Below, in pieces: positions 25,401 through 35,139 of a stretch of 64,000 nt of DNA (the first letter of the stretch is position 1; every line of letters begins with the position of its first letter). The notes below the pieces were generated by a model. That model searched no databases. It was not told the origin of the DNA and saw nothing but the letters and a program-made list of their open reading frames with translations. The position numbers and the translations under genes are program-made. The DNA lies in contig CM055871.1 in the NCBI GenBank assembly GCA_029582165.1, positions 7,501 through 71,500 of the forward strand. The letters run 5' to 3'. The stretch is from Portulaca oleracea (taxonomy: Eukaryota > Streptophyta > Magnoliopsida > Caryophyllales > Portulacaceae).

Positions 25401-27241
25401 ATCTTATGTTAAAGACGACTTGCATGATTTTTTGTCGAATTACTTATGTCTAATCCATTATTTGATGCCCATTTTAAGTTCTTATTGCGTGAAAATATAG
25501 CTTGGATAAAACTTCACTTTGGTCCGCCTTGCGCGCGTGAAGTGTGCATTTCTCTACTCTTTGTGCTTCACGCCTTGGGCACCTGTTTGATTTTTTGCGT
25601 CTCGCGCTTTTCTAATCTGAGCTTTAAAGTAATTTTCTATTCAATTCAAAGCAGTCTTGTGTAATTAGAGGGTCTTGCGTAAACTGGATTGATATGAGTG
25701 CGTAAACATTTCCTTGAAGAACTTTTGGTTTTGAATACACCTTCTCTGCCCAGGCATTCAGTAGTTGGGTTACATTGCCAATGCCCGTGCCTGCTCCTGG
25801 TGGATCTAGTAGTGCAAGAAAATACTTTTGAAACCAAGATCGCTGCAGCTTCTTAAATGATAGTTTCAATCACTTTATGGTTGTAACACTTTTACGTAGT
25901 GCGTAATAGTAACATTTGTTTCAATCACTTAATAGTTGTAACACTTTTACCTAATGGTAGTAGTAACAAGTACTTGAGGCATAAAGTCTTGACCTCCATT
26001 TATTATATGAGATGATTGTTTGAGTCCCACTCTTTGTTTGGGGAAGCACATATTCTTTTATGCACATAATCAAGTTGGACTTCCGAACTTTTCGTGTTCT
26101 CATGTACCCCACTCTCTTTGAAACCAGAGGTTGCTGTGTTTGGTGCGTCAATGGCTGGTGCATGTGTTGGTTTTCTTTTGCACAACCGCTACAAGGCGTC
26201 TGTAAGTATGGGTAATACTGGATCGTTGGCCTTAGCTGGAGCTCTTGCAGCAATGGCCTCATGCAGTGGCATGTTCTGTCCTCTTTTCATTGCATCAGGA
26301 ATTATTGTCCTTGAAGTCCTATCAATGGCTATGCAGGTATATACCGAAAACATTTGGTTATGCATTTCGTGTTCCAATATCTTGGATCCTTATTCTGTGA
26401 AGGGTATCAATTTCATTAGCTTGAAAATTGAAACACTAGAAAGATATCACTGGTCTTGTATATTTGAATTTGTGTGAAGCCTTTGTGTCCGCTTGGTCGA
26501 TTTTGCTTCAGAAACTTCATTCCTGAGGTTTGCAGTGCCTACGGAAAGAATGCTTTAGCAGTAAAGCATACGAGTGTCAGAGAGGAAAATATTAGATGCC
26601 TTAATGCGTGAAAATTTAAATATTTCTAGAATATCAGCAATTCAACATCCTTGTTGCATGATGTATTGTGTTGCATGGTCTTTATATGCCTTAACTTGAT
26701 CTGCTTCATTCTCTGGGATAATCATATTTAATGCTTCAGTTGTTCAGTTGATGCTTCAGTCGTTGGTGTGAGTCGTGTGACCCTATTCATGAGTTGTACA
26801 CTAGTTACTGATGACTGGGGGACCAAAATTATTTTGGGGGAAGCATTGAACAATATGTTCAGATTCATGTTGAGGGTGTTGGACATTGATGGCCAGATCT
26901 TATTTCCTGAAAGCTATTCAAATGATTGTCGTTACTTGTTTCTAGTCAAAGATCATGCACATCAGATACTGTTTTTGTCCACTTCATGTTGTCAAATCTC
27001 GTGAAAATATTGTGGTATTCCTAGATGTGTAACTAAAGGGATTTCTCAGGCACTCTACTTCAAGGTCACTGAGAAATTGCACGGGAGAAGACGTCGCTTA
27101 CTCTCAGTACTTTCAGTAGCACCCGTGCATTACCACCTTGAGCTATATGGAATCCAAGAACCATTTATTGTCGCAGGTGCATTTGTTATATCAGCATTCC
27201 TGGCTGTCCTTGCAGGTTATGTCGGTCTCATTTCTGCCTAG
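13323..27241 (+). CDS. MraY-like phospho-N-acetylmuramoyl-pentapeptide transferase homologue, plastid type, 7 exons
   Basis: Joined exons 13323-13463, 18050-18276, 19276-19723, 19830-19894, 21872-22065, 26128-26336 and 27050-27241 give 491 codons plus a stop, in phase at every junction. Residues 1-50 are Ser/Pro/Phe-rich with few acids, like a plastid transit peptide. Residues 60-125 are an acidic linker, followed by about ten hydrophobic segments. The bacterial enzyme makes lipid I for peptidoglycan at the membrane; mosses need MraY for plastid division. Here the Asp pair is kept (LLDD, D250-D251), as is D332. However, GTPTMGG reads GTATVGG (206-212), NLTDGLDGL reads SLIDSLDGL (329-337), GDTGS reads GNTGS (387-391) and HHH reads HYH (455-457). 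Overall similarity to Arabidopsis At4g18270 is clear from memory. Activity is doubtful. Confidence 0.88.
13640..13924 (+). repeat. 5' LTR of the copia element
   Basis: It runs from TGTTAGAATG to CCTTTCA (285 bp), immediately before the primer-binding site. A TATA-like TTTTTATAG lies at 13800-13808. TGCAC (13635-13639) would be the 5' target duplication, but its partner is lost with the 3' end. Confidence 0.75.
13925..13938 (+). other. Primer-binding site, initiator tRNA-Met type
   Basis: TGGTATCAGAGCAG directly follows the LTR terminal CA. This is the usual plant copia primer-binding sequence complementary to the 3' end of tRNA-Met. Confidence 0.85.
14055..14836 (+). pseudogene. Copia gag remnant
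   Basis: An ATG at 14055 starts a copia-like N-terminus ([12 protein letters not shown]), which is broken near 14200. The frame from 14216 holds a UBN2-type gag domain: [45 protein letters not shown] damaged C-x2-C segment follows. Stops and frameshifts prevent a full product. Confidence 0.8.
15640..17251 (+). pseudogene. Copia integrase and partial reverse transcriptase remnant
   Basis: The pieces lie in order. First is a GAG-pre-integrase block (LWHKRLGH, about 15667-15690) with a C-x2-C zinc half (CDNC, 15763). The integrase core follows, with FLTIVDDF (15900), IRSDNALE (16028) and the [11 protein letters not shown] catalytic-Glu block (16120). Then come the [12 protein letters not shown]-terminal region and the reverse transcriptase start, [15 protein letters not shown] to LDVNNAFLH (16925-17247). 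Several frame changes and stops separate the pieces. Confidence 0.85.
17252..18049 (+). other. Remainder of intron 1
   Basis: T-rich intron sequence between the copia truncation point and the exon 2 acceptor; no element ends recognised. Confidence 0.5.
18050..18276 (+). CDS. MraY-like gene, exon 2 (acidic linker)
   Basis: It follows TTGTTTTAG and ends ACACAG before GTAAAA. Encodes residues 48-123, including the [10 protein letters not shown] acidic run and the [12 protein letters not shown] segment that precedes the first membrane span. Confidence 0.85.
18277..19275 (+). other. Intron 2 of the MraY-like gene
   Basis: Ordinary AT-rich intron; no gene or element supported. Confidence 0.6.
19276..19723 (+). 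CDS. MraY-like gene, exon 3 (core membrane domain)
   Basis: Flanked by AATGCAG and GTGAGG. Encodes residues 123-272: the first membrane spans, the altered GTATVGG loop, and the conserved [10 protein letters not shown] block with the paired aspartates. Confidence 0.92.
19830..19894 (+). CDS. MraY-like gene, exon 4
   Basis: A 65-nt exon between TTTCACAG and GTATAC. It was placed by phase: it ends with AT, and exon 5 supplies the G that restores Met in SPYGMKMLVP. Confidence 0.85.
20280..20922 (+). mobile_element. LINE scrap (zinc-binding RT-associated domain) in intron 4
   Basis: Broken frames read [12 protein letters not shown], then [19 protein letters not shown] (a C/H-rich zf-RVT pattern), then [13 protein letters not shown]. 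These segments occur in this order near the C-terminus of plant LINE ORF2. No ends or target duplication are visible. Confidence 0.6.
20611..20922 (+). repeat. 156-bp tandem duplication in intron 4
   Basis: Copies 20611-20766 and 20767-20922 are highly similar and duplicate the WWATWKD-encoding end of the LINE scrap. Confidence 0.85.
20923..21871 (+). other. 3' part of intron 4
   Basis: AT-rich; includes a GC-rich GGTGG patch at 21095-21240 with open frames on both strands that match nothing I recognise. Confidence 0.5.
21872..22065 (+). CDS. MraY-like gene, exon 5 (altered catalytic loop)
   Basis: Follows CCCTGCAG and ends before GTGAGT. Encodes [11 protein letters not shown] and the [16 protein letters not shown] loop. 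Confidence 0.92.
25140..25630. mobile_element. Candidate non-autonomous DNA element in intron 5
   Basis: ACTTTAAAGC at 25140-25149 is perfectly inverted at 25621-25630 (GCTTTAAAGT). Inward, AAAAAGCG and CGCGCTTTT are also complementary, and GC-rich GCCTTGGGCACC/GTGGGCCTCG blocks lie inside. No target duplication confirmed. Confidence 0.4.
25864..25973. repeat. 55-bp tandem duplication
   Basis: TTTCAATCACTT(T/A)AT-GTTGTAACACTTTTAC recurs with a 55-bp offset. Confidence 0.7.
26128..26336 (+). CDS. MraY-like gene, exon 6
   Basis: Follows AAACCAG and ends ATGCAG before GTATAT. Encodes [15 protein letters not shown] and MGNTGSLA, where the usual Asp is Asn. Confidence 0.92.
27050..27241 (+). CDS. 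MraY-like gene, exon 7 (C-terminus)
   Basis: Follows TTTCTCAG. Encodes [23 protein letters not shown] and the last membrane span, ending GYVGLISA with TAG at 27239-27241. Confidence 0.92.
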   Translation, partial: ALYFKVTEKLHGRRRRLLSVLSVAPVHYHLELYGIQEPFIVAGAFVISAFLAVLAGYVGLISA

Positions 27242-28066
27242 TTGCAATATATCCAGTTTGCTGTTCTCACTCACTCAACAGTTGTAGGTTTAGTGGTAGG
27301 TTTAGCACACATTGTTTGAAGTATTATTTTGGGGAATGAGGAGGCCATTTATTTATTGATTGTATACACATCTGTTATTTTTATATATCTATATCTGCAA
27401 GTTCTCCTTGCAACACAAGTTGCAGGCTAGCAGCAACTTGGGCAACCAGGCAACTTCCAAATTCCTTTTCTACTTATATTTTCTTGAATCATCATTCATG
27501 GATCATGGTCTTTAACTTATCAGAGATGGATGATAGTTCCACATATCTTCGGAACTCTATGGAGCTGATCTTGAATGAAAATGGCCCCATAGAGGCTGGA
27601 GCTGCCCTCGCTGACTTCCAAGGCATATGAATATATAATGCTTTGCGAGGCATGTCCTTTTATTCTTTATCCGTCCATACGTACGTAATAAAGTGTAGTG
27701 AACATGATTTTAAGGGCCGTGCCCTTCCATTGTCTGGTAATTCAATTGGAAGGACCATCAGATTCAATAATTTTGTCACCCTGTGGTCTAGACTCTCTAG
27801 ACGGAGCCTGGCTCGGGTGATAGTTTGAGATAACAACCCCTATAATACAGAAGACTAACTTGCAAATAATATTTTGTCGTCTCTGAACAACAACAATCTT
27901 TAATGTAGTCCTATTAACATGGGTTTTGGGGGATTTGGTTGTGGCTGGCCTTTTCCTTATTCTGTGAAGAGTATGATCTTAATGGATTCAAGGAAAAAAA
28001 AAAACATTTTGAAAACCAAAAACAAAACAATTTCAACTCCAATCAGTAAACCATTTAGGAAACCAA
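27242..28066. other. 3' untranslated and intergenic sequence after the MraY-like gene
   Basis: No convincing coding sequence. A 34-codon ATG frame (27526-27630) is too short to support. Confidence 0.5.
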
Positions 28067-28295
28067 GAGAATGATAGAAAGAGAAAGAAATCCTAAAGAG
28101 AATGATAGGAAGAGGCAACCAAGTCTCTCCTAAGGTTGACCTAGTGTGAGTTTCCTCCCTATCTTAGGGTTTGCCGACGGCGTGTTGCGTGGGCATGTCT
28201 CTGGCGTGTGAGTTTTCTTCCCTTTCTTAGGGTTTTGTCGACGATGTTTCGTGGCGTGTCTCCGGCGTGTTCGAGGGCAGCAGGCGGGAGAGGTG

Positions 28296-29557
28296 ATGGA
28301 GAAGTCAACGGGCTTGACGACGGATAGGGGAAAAGGGGAAGAGATTAGTAACGAGGGGAAGGCACCCACCGTCCGGGTAGAAGATGAATCTGAAGAAGAA
28401 GAATCAAAACTCTCGTTATGTTTGGTGGGAAGAGTGTGGACAAGGAAGAAATTCAACTCTTTCGCTTTTCTCAACACGATGGAGAAAATATGGAAAACGG
28501 ATCATGGTATGGAAGCAAAGGAGATTGCGGATAACGTTTTCTTGTTCCAATTCTACCATTGGAAGGACAAAGAAAGAATCTTGGAAGGAGAACCGTGGAC
28601 TTTTGATAAAGCGGTAGTATGTCTAAAGAGTGTTGCTGGGGAGATGCTTCCTTCAAAAGTTGGGGAAACCCTAACCCACACACCTTTCTGGGTTAGAATC
28701 TACGACCCTCCTTTGAAGGGACGGAATGAGACAAACATCAAAGCTCTGGCTAACCATCTTGGAATTTTCATGGATATGGATGATACAACTAGAGGAAACT
28801 GGGAGAAATCTGTTAGGGTTAGATTCTTGATGGATCTTCGAGACCCATTTCCTTCGGAGATCCCCATTGAAGTAAAGGGTCTGGGCGAGGTCTTGCTGAA
28901 GGTCCGCTATGAAAGACTCCCAACTATATGCTACTATATGCTACTTCTGCGGAAGGCTAGGGCATAATGAACGAGACTGCCTGGAGAAAGAGGATGAGGA
29001 AAAGGGCGGAGAGCTGAAATATGGTGATTGATGAAAGCCTCATCGTGGCATACAATGACGGAGAAGCCAGGGAGTCATGCAAGAGCATCGAGAAAGCTTG
29101 TTTTTGAACCAAAAAAATCAGAGAGAATGGATAAACCCCCGAGCGTAGAAGAAGTAACTGAGGGAATGGAAAGAAAACGGGTGCATGAGAAGGAAAGCAT
29201 GGTGAAAGGGGGGGAATAGGAGTAAGGGAGAAAGAAGACAAGGAAGATAGTATAGAGGAGGGAGATAATGCAGAAACTCTGAACGGAGGGGATAATCAAC
29301 AGGAAGTGGGGGATTAGATAGGCTTGAAGGGGAGTACAGAAGGAAAAGGTGGATCTTGGAGAAGACGAATCAGATCACATGAAGAACGGCCGCTTGCAGC
29401 CAATGATACCATAGTGGGACGAAAAAGAACTTTGGATATGGGGGAGGAAGTCCAAGAAGAGGGGAGCAAAAAAGCAAAGGGAGGGGAGGAAACACGTGAG
29501 GAACAGTACCGTGATGAAGTAGCGGAGTCTGCGGCGCAGCTCCGCGAACAACAATGA
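28296..29557 (+). pseudogene. LINE copy 2 ORF1 (gag-like)
   Basis: ATG 28296 begins MEKSTGLTTDRGKG. A DUF4283-type domain follows (KIWKTDHGM, FQFYHWKDKERILEGEPW, PFWVRIYDPP). The knuckle CYFCGRLGHNERDC (about 28942-28983) is put out of frame by a 10-bp tandem duplication of ATATGCTACT (28926-28935, 28936-28945). A further break near 29030 precedes a basic/acidic tail. The last frame ends TGA 29555-29557, overlapping the ORF2 ATG as ATGA, exactly as in copy 1. Confidence 0.82.
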
Positions 29558-32500
29558 AACTATTATGCTACAACTGTCGTGGGCTTGGGAACCCACGAGC
29601 AGTTAGAGGTGTCAAACGCCTCATTTTCCTTGAAGATCCCGATATGGTGTTTATGTGCGAAACACGCTTAAAAGAATGGGAGTTTACTAGACTGAGGAGC
29701 TACTGGAGAATGGAGAACGGTGTGTTCGTGAGCTGCAGGGGGGAAGTGAGAGATAGAAGTGGGGGCCTGAGACTTCTTTGGAGGGGAAACTTGGAGCTGG
29801 AATTGGTGCAAAAATCAATAAACCATATTGATGTGTACTGTATAGGAAGGGAGGTGAGAGAGAATGGAGGTTTACGGGGATCTATGGATATCCGAAGGAG
29901 GAGGAAAAGGTGCTAACTTAGAGGTTGATGGAGAGCTTAATGGGCGAGGCAGGAATGCCATGGCTGTGTGGCGGCGATTTTAACGCCATTTCCAGTCATG
30001 AGGAGAAAAGAGGGGGAGCCCGAAAGTCTGAGAGAGAGCTAGAGGGCTTTGTGGAGACGATGAGCAAGTGTGTCCTAAAAGACCTGAGTTTTGATGGGTA
30101 TAAATATACATGGAATAATGGGAGAGAAGGTGATGACGGTTATAAATATACATGGAATAATGGGAGAGAAGGTGATGACCATGTAGAAGAGAGGCTGGAC
30201 AGGTTTTTGGGCAATGAAGCATGGCTGAGGAACTTCAACTGGAATTACGTAAGACACCTCCAAAAAAGGAGGTCTGATCATCTCCCAATCCTTTTGGAAT
30301 GCTGGAAGCAGGTTAATGGCCAGAGGCCAGTCAGGAACAAAAAGAGGCTAGCTGGTTTTGAGACTGTTTGGGCCCAGAAGGAGGAGTGTGAGGAGATTGT
30401 TGCAAATGCATGGGGCTTGAGTAGGGGGTTGGGCTGGAATGACAGGCTGGAAGGGTGTTGTAAGGAAGTGGGTCGAGTAATTGGGTTTGATATGAGAGAG
30501 ATAAAACGCCAATTAAAGGAATACAGAGATGAGCTGGCCTATATTCAATCTCTCCCTCCTACGGACGAGAACCTTAGGTATCTCAAAATGGTGGTACAAA
30601 GTATGGAAGACTTGGAAGAAAAGGAGGAGGCTTATTGGGCCCAAAGATGCAAACAATTGTGGCTTAAGGAGGGTGATAAAAATTCAAAATTCTTTCATCA
30701 GAAGGCTACGCAAAGGTTCAGAAGGAACAAAATTGAAAGGATTTTGGATGAGGGAGGTAACTGGCAGGAAGATCACCATGATATTGATGGGGTGTTTGTG
30801 AGGTATTTTGATCACATTTTTGCTACTCAGGAGGAGATTGATACACGCCTAGTGACATGTCTAGTCAGGCCCTTAGTGACGGAGGAGATGAATACTAAGC
30901 TTCAACAACCCTACAGAGGAGATGAAGTCTTGATAGTCTTGAATCAGATGCATCCACTAAAGGCCCCTGGGCTAGATGGTATGCCTGCTTTCTTTTTTCA
31001 GAAATTTTGGCATATTATTAATAGTGTTGTGAACTTTGTGCTTGATGTGTTAAATAACGGTCGGTCGCCTGAAACTGTCAATATGACTTATATCACCCTC
31101 ATACCTAAAACAAAACACCCTACCTCTGCAAAAGATTTTAGACCTATCAGCCTGTGCAATGTGATTTATAAACTTATCTCCAAGGCCATTGTGAATAGAC
31201 TCAAAAATGTGCTCCCAACTATTATTCATAAGACCCAGAGCGCTTTTGTCCCTTGCCGTTTAATTACTGATAATGTGCTGGTAGCCTTCGAAGATGTGTT
31301 TTGACCATGTCTTATCAACTTTGGTAAACGGGAGGCCAACTAATGTGATTATTCCCCAAAGGGGGATTGAGACAGGGGGACCCTCTTTCCCCTGATCTCT
31401 TTCTCATTTGTGCGGAAGGGCTTTCGGCCCTTATAAGACACAGGGAGCAACAAAACCTCATCCATGGCATAAAAATTGCTAGGATTGCTCCTACTGTTTC
31501 TCACCTCTTTTTTGCAGATGATAGCCTCGTGTTCGTCAGAGTCAACCAAGAGGAGGTGGAACAGGTGCAAGAAATCCTAAGACTCTATGAGGTAGCTTCC
31601 GGAAAAGTAATCAATGTGGACAAATCGGAAATCTCTTATGGCCGAAATGTGAGCGAACAAACGAAGAACATGCTGAAAGATTGCTTGGGTTTTAAGGCAG
31701 TGGATTTCCATGAAAAATACCTTGGGATGCCAACCGTTATTGGGCGATCCAAGAAGGCAGTATTCCAAGTAGTCCAAGATCGGGTCCGGAAGAAGCTAAA
31801 AGGGTGGAAGGATAACCTTTTATCAAAGACCGGAAAGGAGGTGCTGCTAAAAGCTGTGGTACAAGCTATACCCTCATACATCATGCAGTGTTTCCAACTC
31901 CCTTCAACGATCTGTGATAACCTGGTGAGTCAATGCCGCTCCTTTTGGTGGAAAAACCAGTCAAAGGGGAAGGGGATCCCATGGGTGGCTTGGGAAGCAC
32001 TTTGCGAGCCAAAAGGAAGAGGGGGATTGGGCTTTAGGGACTTCAAGTCCTTCAACCTAGCTCTTCTTGCAAAACAATTTTGGCGCATTATTCATAACCC
32101 CCACTCCTTAGCGGCAAAAGTCTTAAAAGCCAAATATTTCCCGAAGTGCAAGATATGGGAGGCAAATATGGGCTTTCAATCGAGCTATGCATGAAGATCC
32201 ATTTTGGGGGCGAGAGACCTGACCATGGAGGGGGATATTTGGAGAGTGGGAAGAGGTAACAACATGAAGGTGTGGAGGGATGCGTGGGTCCTGAAGTTGA
32301 AAGAGGGACGCATATCCACACCTCCCCGGATGCTTGATGAGGAGGCAAGAGTCTGTGATCTGATGAAAGAGGATGGCACATTCCCTGCATGGAATGTAGA
32401 AATCCTAGATAGGTGATTTAATGAAGCGACAAAGAAGGCAATCTTGGCCATCCCATTAAGTGAGACTGTGCAAGAAGACTCTTTGTCATGGAAATATACC

Positions 32501-33583
32501 ATGCATGGAGGCTACACGGTGCGGTTAGGCTACCAAGTGGCCAGAGTTATGGAAAAGAGAGTAACTAAGAAGGATGCCTCCACCTCGCGATCAGATGAAG
32601 GAGGGGCCAAGCCCATCTGGAGAGCAGAGTCGGCACCGAGAATAAAACACTGCGTCTGGCGCATCTGGAAAGATGCCCTACCATCCCTTGTAAACCTAAC
32701 AAAAAGAGGGATAGAAGAGGACCCAGTTTGTCGGACTTGTGGAGAAGGCTATGAGACTAATAATCACATCTTCCTGGATTGTGAATGGGCCGCGAGAGTA
32801 TGGCGCTTGTCGCTGTTCAGGGTGGATGTGCAGCTGAGAGAGGAGACGGATGTTGGAGAGTGGATGGAAGTTAATTTGAAGAAAATGAATAAGGAAGAGG
32901 GGGGGGGGGGGGGTTTCAAACCAACCTATGCTACATTTGGTATGCAAGAAACCGAATGATCCATGATAACCATAAGATCAACCCAGAGGAGGCATCTCGA
33001 GCTCTCTTATTCGCCCAAAATTACATCGATGCCCAGGGCAAAACTACATCGACTCAGCGGATGGGGGGGGGGGGGAGAAACAAGGTGGAAGAAGCCGATG
33101 AGAGGGAGGTGCAAAATAAATGTAGATGCTGCACTGGGGAAAAAGGAAGGGGGGAGTTGGGCAACCATAGTAAGAGATGCAAATGGGGTCTGCAAGAGAG
33201 CAAGGACGGAGTATAGGGAAGTAGCTTGGGGGGTGCAAGTGATGGAGGCGGCTGCGGTAAAGATGGGACTCAAGCTGGGACGTGAACTGGGGCTGCAACA
33301 TGTAGACATAGAAATGGATTGTCAGCTAGTCTACAATGCTATCGCACTTGGGAAGTAGGTGGAGGCTGAAGCTCGGGTCATTATAGCAGACTGTTTGGCC
33401 TTAGTGGATGGTTTCCAGTCAGTGATTTTTCTTTTTACCAAGAGAGATGCAAACAATTGTGCCCACTCTCTGGCTCGCTTTGCGTTGAAAAACTGTGTTT
33501 CTGGTTTTTGGCTTGATGATTTTCCGCCAGAAATAGTTGAACTTGCAACCCTTGATGTTTTGGACTCTGGTCTGTTTGAATAA
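29554..33583 (+). pseudogene. LINE copy 2 ORF2 (endonuclease, reverse transcriptase, RNase H)
   Basis: The endonuclease starts MKLLCYNCRGLGNPRAVRG and is frameshifted near 29850. The frame 29925-31304 then holds LCGGDFNAI, the linker and the start of reverse transcriptase (HPLKAPGLDGMPAFFFQKFW, RPISLCNVIYKLISKAI). A deletion near 31295 removes roughly 60 residues, including the first catalytic Asp motif. The frame from 31367 resumes with RQGDPLSP and an intact FADD box (31510-31530). A zinc-binding domain (CRTCGEGYETNNHIFLDC) lies near 32730-32780. RNase H (33110-33583) has a stop at 33356-33358. G-runs at 32899-32913 and 33063-33075 break the frame. Confidence 0.87.
30093..30176 (+). repeat. 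42-bp in-frame tandem duplication in the LINE copy 2 endonuclease
   Basis: Two 14-codon copies encode DGYKYTWNNGREGD twice in a row. Both are identical at protein level. Confidence 0.92.
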
Positions 33584-33643
33584 AGTTCCGTGGTTTCTTG
33601 TTGATAAAAAAAAAAAGAGAGAGAGAATGGTAGAAAGAGAAAG

Positions 33644-33911
33644 TGCGCTTCAGCCTTCAAGTAATGAGTAAATAAGTTGTTGCATTAAATATTTCTGAAA
33701 AATAAATATATAAGGAGAGCACAAAGCACACACAAGAAGGGCAAAATAGGTGTCCTATCGACAACCTCCCTTCCCTCACCTGGCTATCTTGATCATATCC
33801 AACCAAACACCTATAAAATGACTAAGCCTAGGTGCTTTAAATCATGTCTAATCATCTCATGTGTAGACTTCTTAGGCTTCTCAAGTCCAACATGAAAAGG
33901 TAGCATTGTCT
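33644..33911. other. Spacer, nothing recognised
   Basis: AT-rich sequence between LINE copy 2 and the segmental duplication. Confidence 0.5.
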
Positions 33912-34458
33912 TCTTTTCACATCTTCAAACGAGCATCCTTTTCCCTCTTGTACACATTATTAAATCGTCTTAGTTTTCTCTCACACCTTATTCTCAATAG
34001 AGGTCACCCTTAATTTATCACAATAGATTTTCTAAGCTCTAAAAAAAGTTGATGATTCATAATGGTCCAAGCTAGGCCAAACGAGACCATTGCAATGTGC
34101 CACAATCTAATATATTTTCAACAAAATTTCTTGCCTCTCTTATCACAACAAATTATGTGATCTCTAAAAAAAAATCTCTTGCATCTTAGGTCCTATGTTA
34201 TACTTATCCCTCCCTATGGTGCCTTACTAAAAGTTCTACCTAAGGTCACGCCAAATCTGATATAGCTCTTACAATAAACTAGAGTTATAACTAAGTCGAG
34301 TCGGCTCGTGAGTTGCTCGAGCTCGAGTAAGTCAAAGCCCATCTCAAACTTGGCTTGATCAAAGTTTGGCTTAGCTCGAGTTTAACTTGGTTAGGTTAAG
34401 TATTTTAAGTAGGAAGTATGTTGTGTTACATGGATATAGGTAACATCATATTGGTTTA
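33912..34458. repeat. Segmental duplication, copy A (empty site)
   Basis: It aligns in order with 36786-37853 from TCTTTTCACATCTTC to TAACATCATATTGGTTTA, about 80-85% identical by eye. It lacks the retroposon present in copy B; the empty site is at 34150-34166. GAGCTCGAG-type motifs lie at 34305-34380. Confidence 0.88.
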
Positions 34459-35139
34459 GGGTTTGTTCTTTTCAACTTATGATAAGTACATATTTTTAAC
34501 ATTCAGCACTGATCAGGGACTGTTCAACACACTTAACATTTCTAATGTTTTAATAATTACATGGTTAATTTTTTTTATGTAAAAGTTAGATAAAGAAAAT
34601 AGTCGTTATAATTACAATTTGTCTATTCTACACGTATCTGTAAAAATATTAAAACACAATAACTATGGGAATTTCTAAGTATGAAAGGATTTGAGTGGGT
34701 TGGTCACTTTGAAATTAAATACAAAGGTTTAATCTTAAGCTTTGCAGAATAAATCTATCATTCAAGATTTTCTATTACTATTTTTAAACATACTCATTTT
34801 TTTACAAACTATAACCCAATTTATTTATTTGATCACACGTTTTTTACAATTATTACTAAGTTCAATCATTAATTCTCAACCTGGCATCGCGCGGGTTGTT
34901 CAATACTAGTTTGATTAATAAAGGGTTAATTAATATACATATTAACAGAATATTTTTGAACGAAAAAAAATTCTTAGAACAATGTCAGAATCGACTTCCA
35001 AGTTGGTTTCTTCTCCGTCGACCATTCGATTTGTTATCGCACGCCTAACTCGACTCATTGCATTCTTACTAGATTGGTCGAACAAGTTAGGATCAAAGTT
35101 TTCCTCAACATGTGGTTGTCTTAGAGAGATTCTTATCCT
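34459..35139. other. Spacer, nothing recognised
   Basis: AT-rich sequence between the duplication and the Harbinger remnant. Confidence 0.5.

Larger units (their letters stand above)
22066..26127 (+). other. Intron 5 of the MraY-like gene
   Basis: A 4-kb intron of mostly unique-looking AT-rich sequence. It includes a T18 run (23219-23236), a candidate MITE (25140-25630) and a short tandem duplication (25864-25973). No gene supported. Confidence 0.6.
28088..33622 (+). mobile_element. L1-type LINE (copy 2), near full length, inactive
   Basis: A 5.5-kb LINE bounded by 21-bp direct repeats starting GAGAATG (28067-28087 and 33623-33643), which match at 20 of 21 positions. The tail is A-rich (33606-33616). 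It has ORF1, ORF2 and RNase H in the same order as copy 1, with clearly diverged sequence, so it is a separate family or lineage. A roughly 62-bp direct duplication lies in the 5' UTR (28144-28270). Confidence 0.9.

Noticed and set aside
27526..27630. 34-codon ATG frame downstream of the MraY-like gene
   Set aside because: Too short, no recognised motif, likely 3' UTR or chance.
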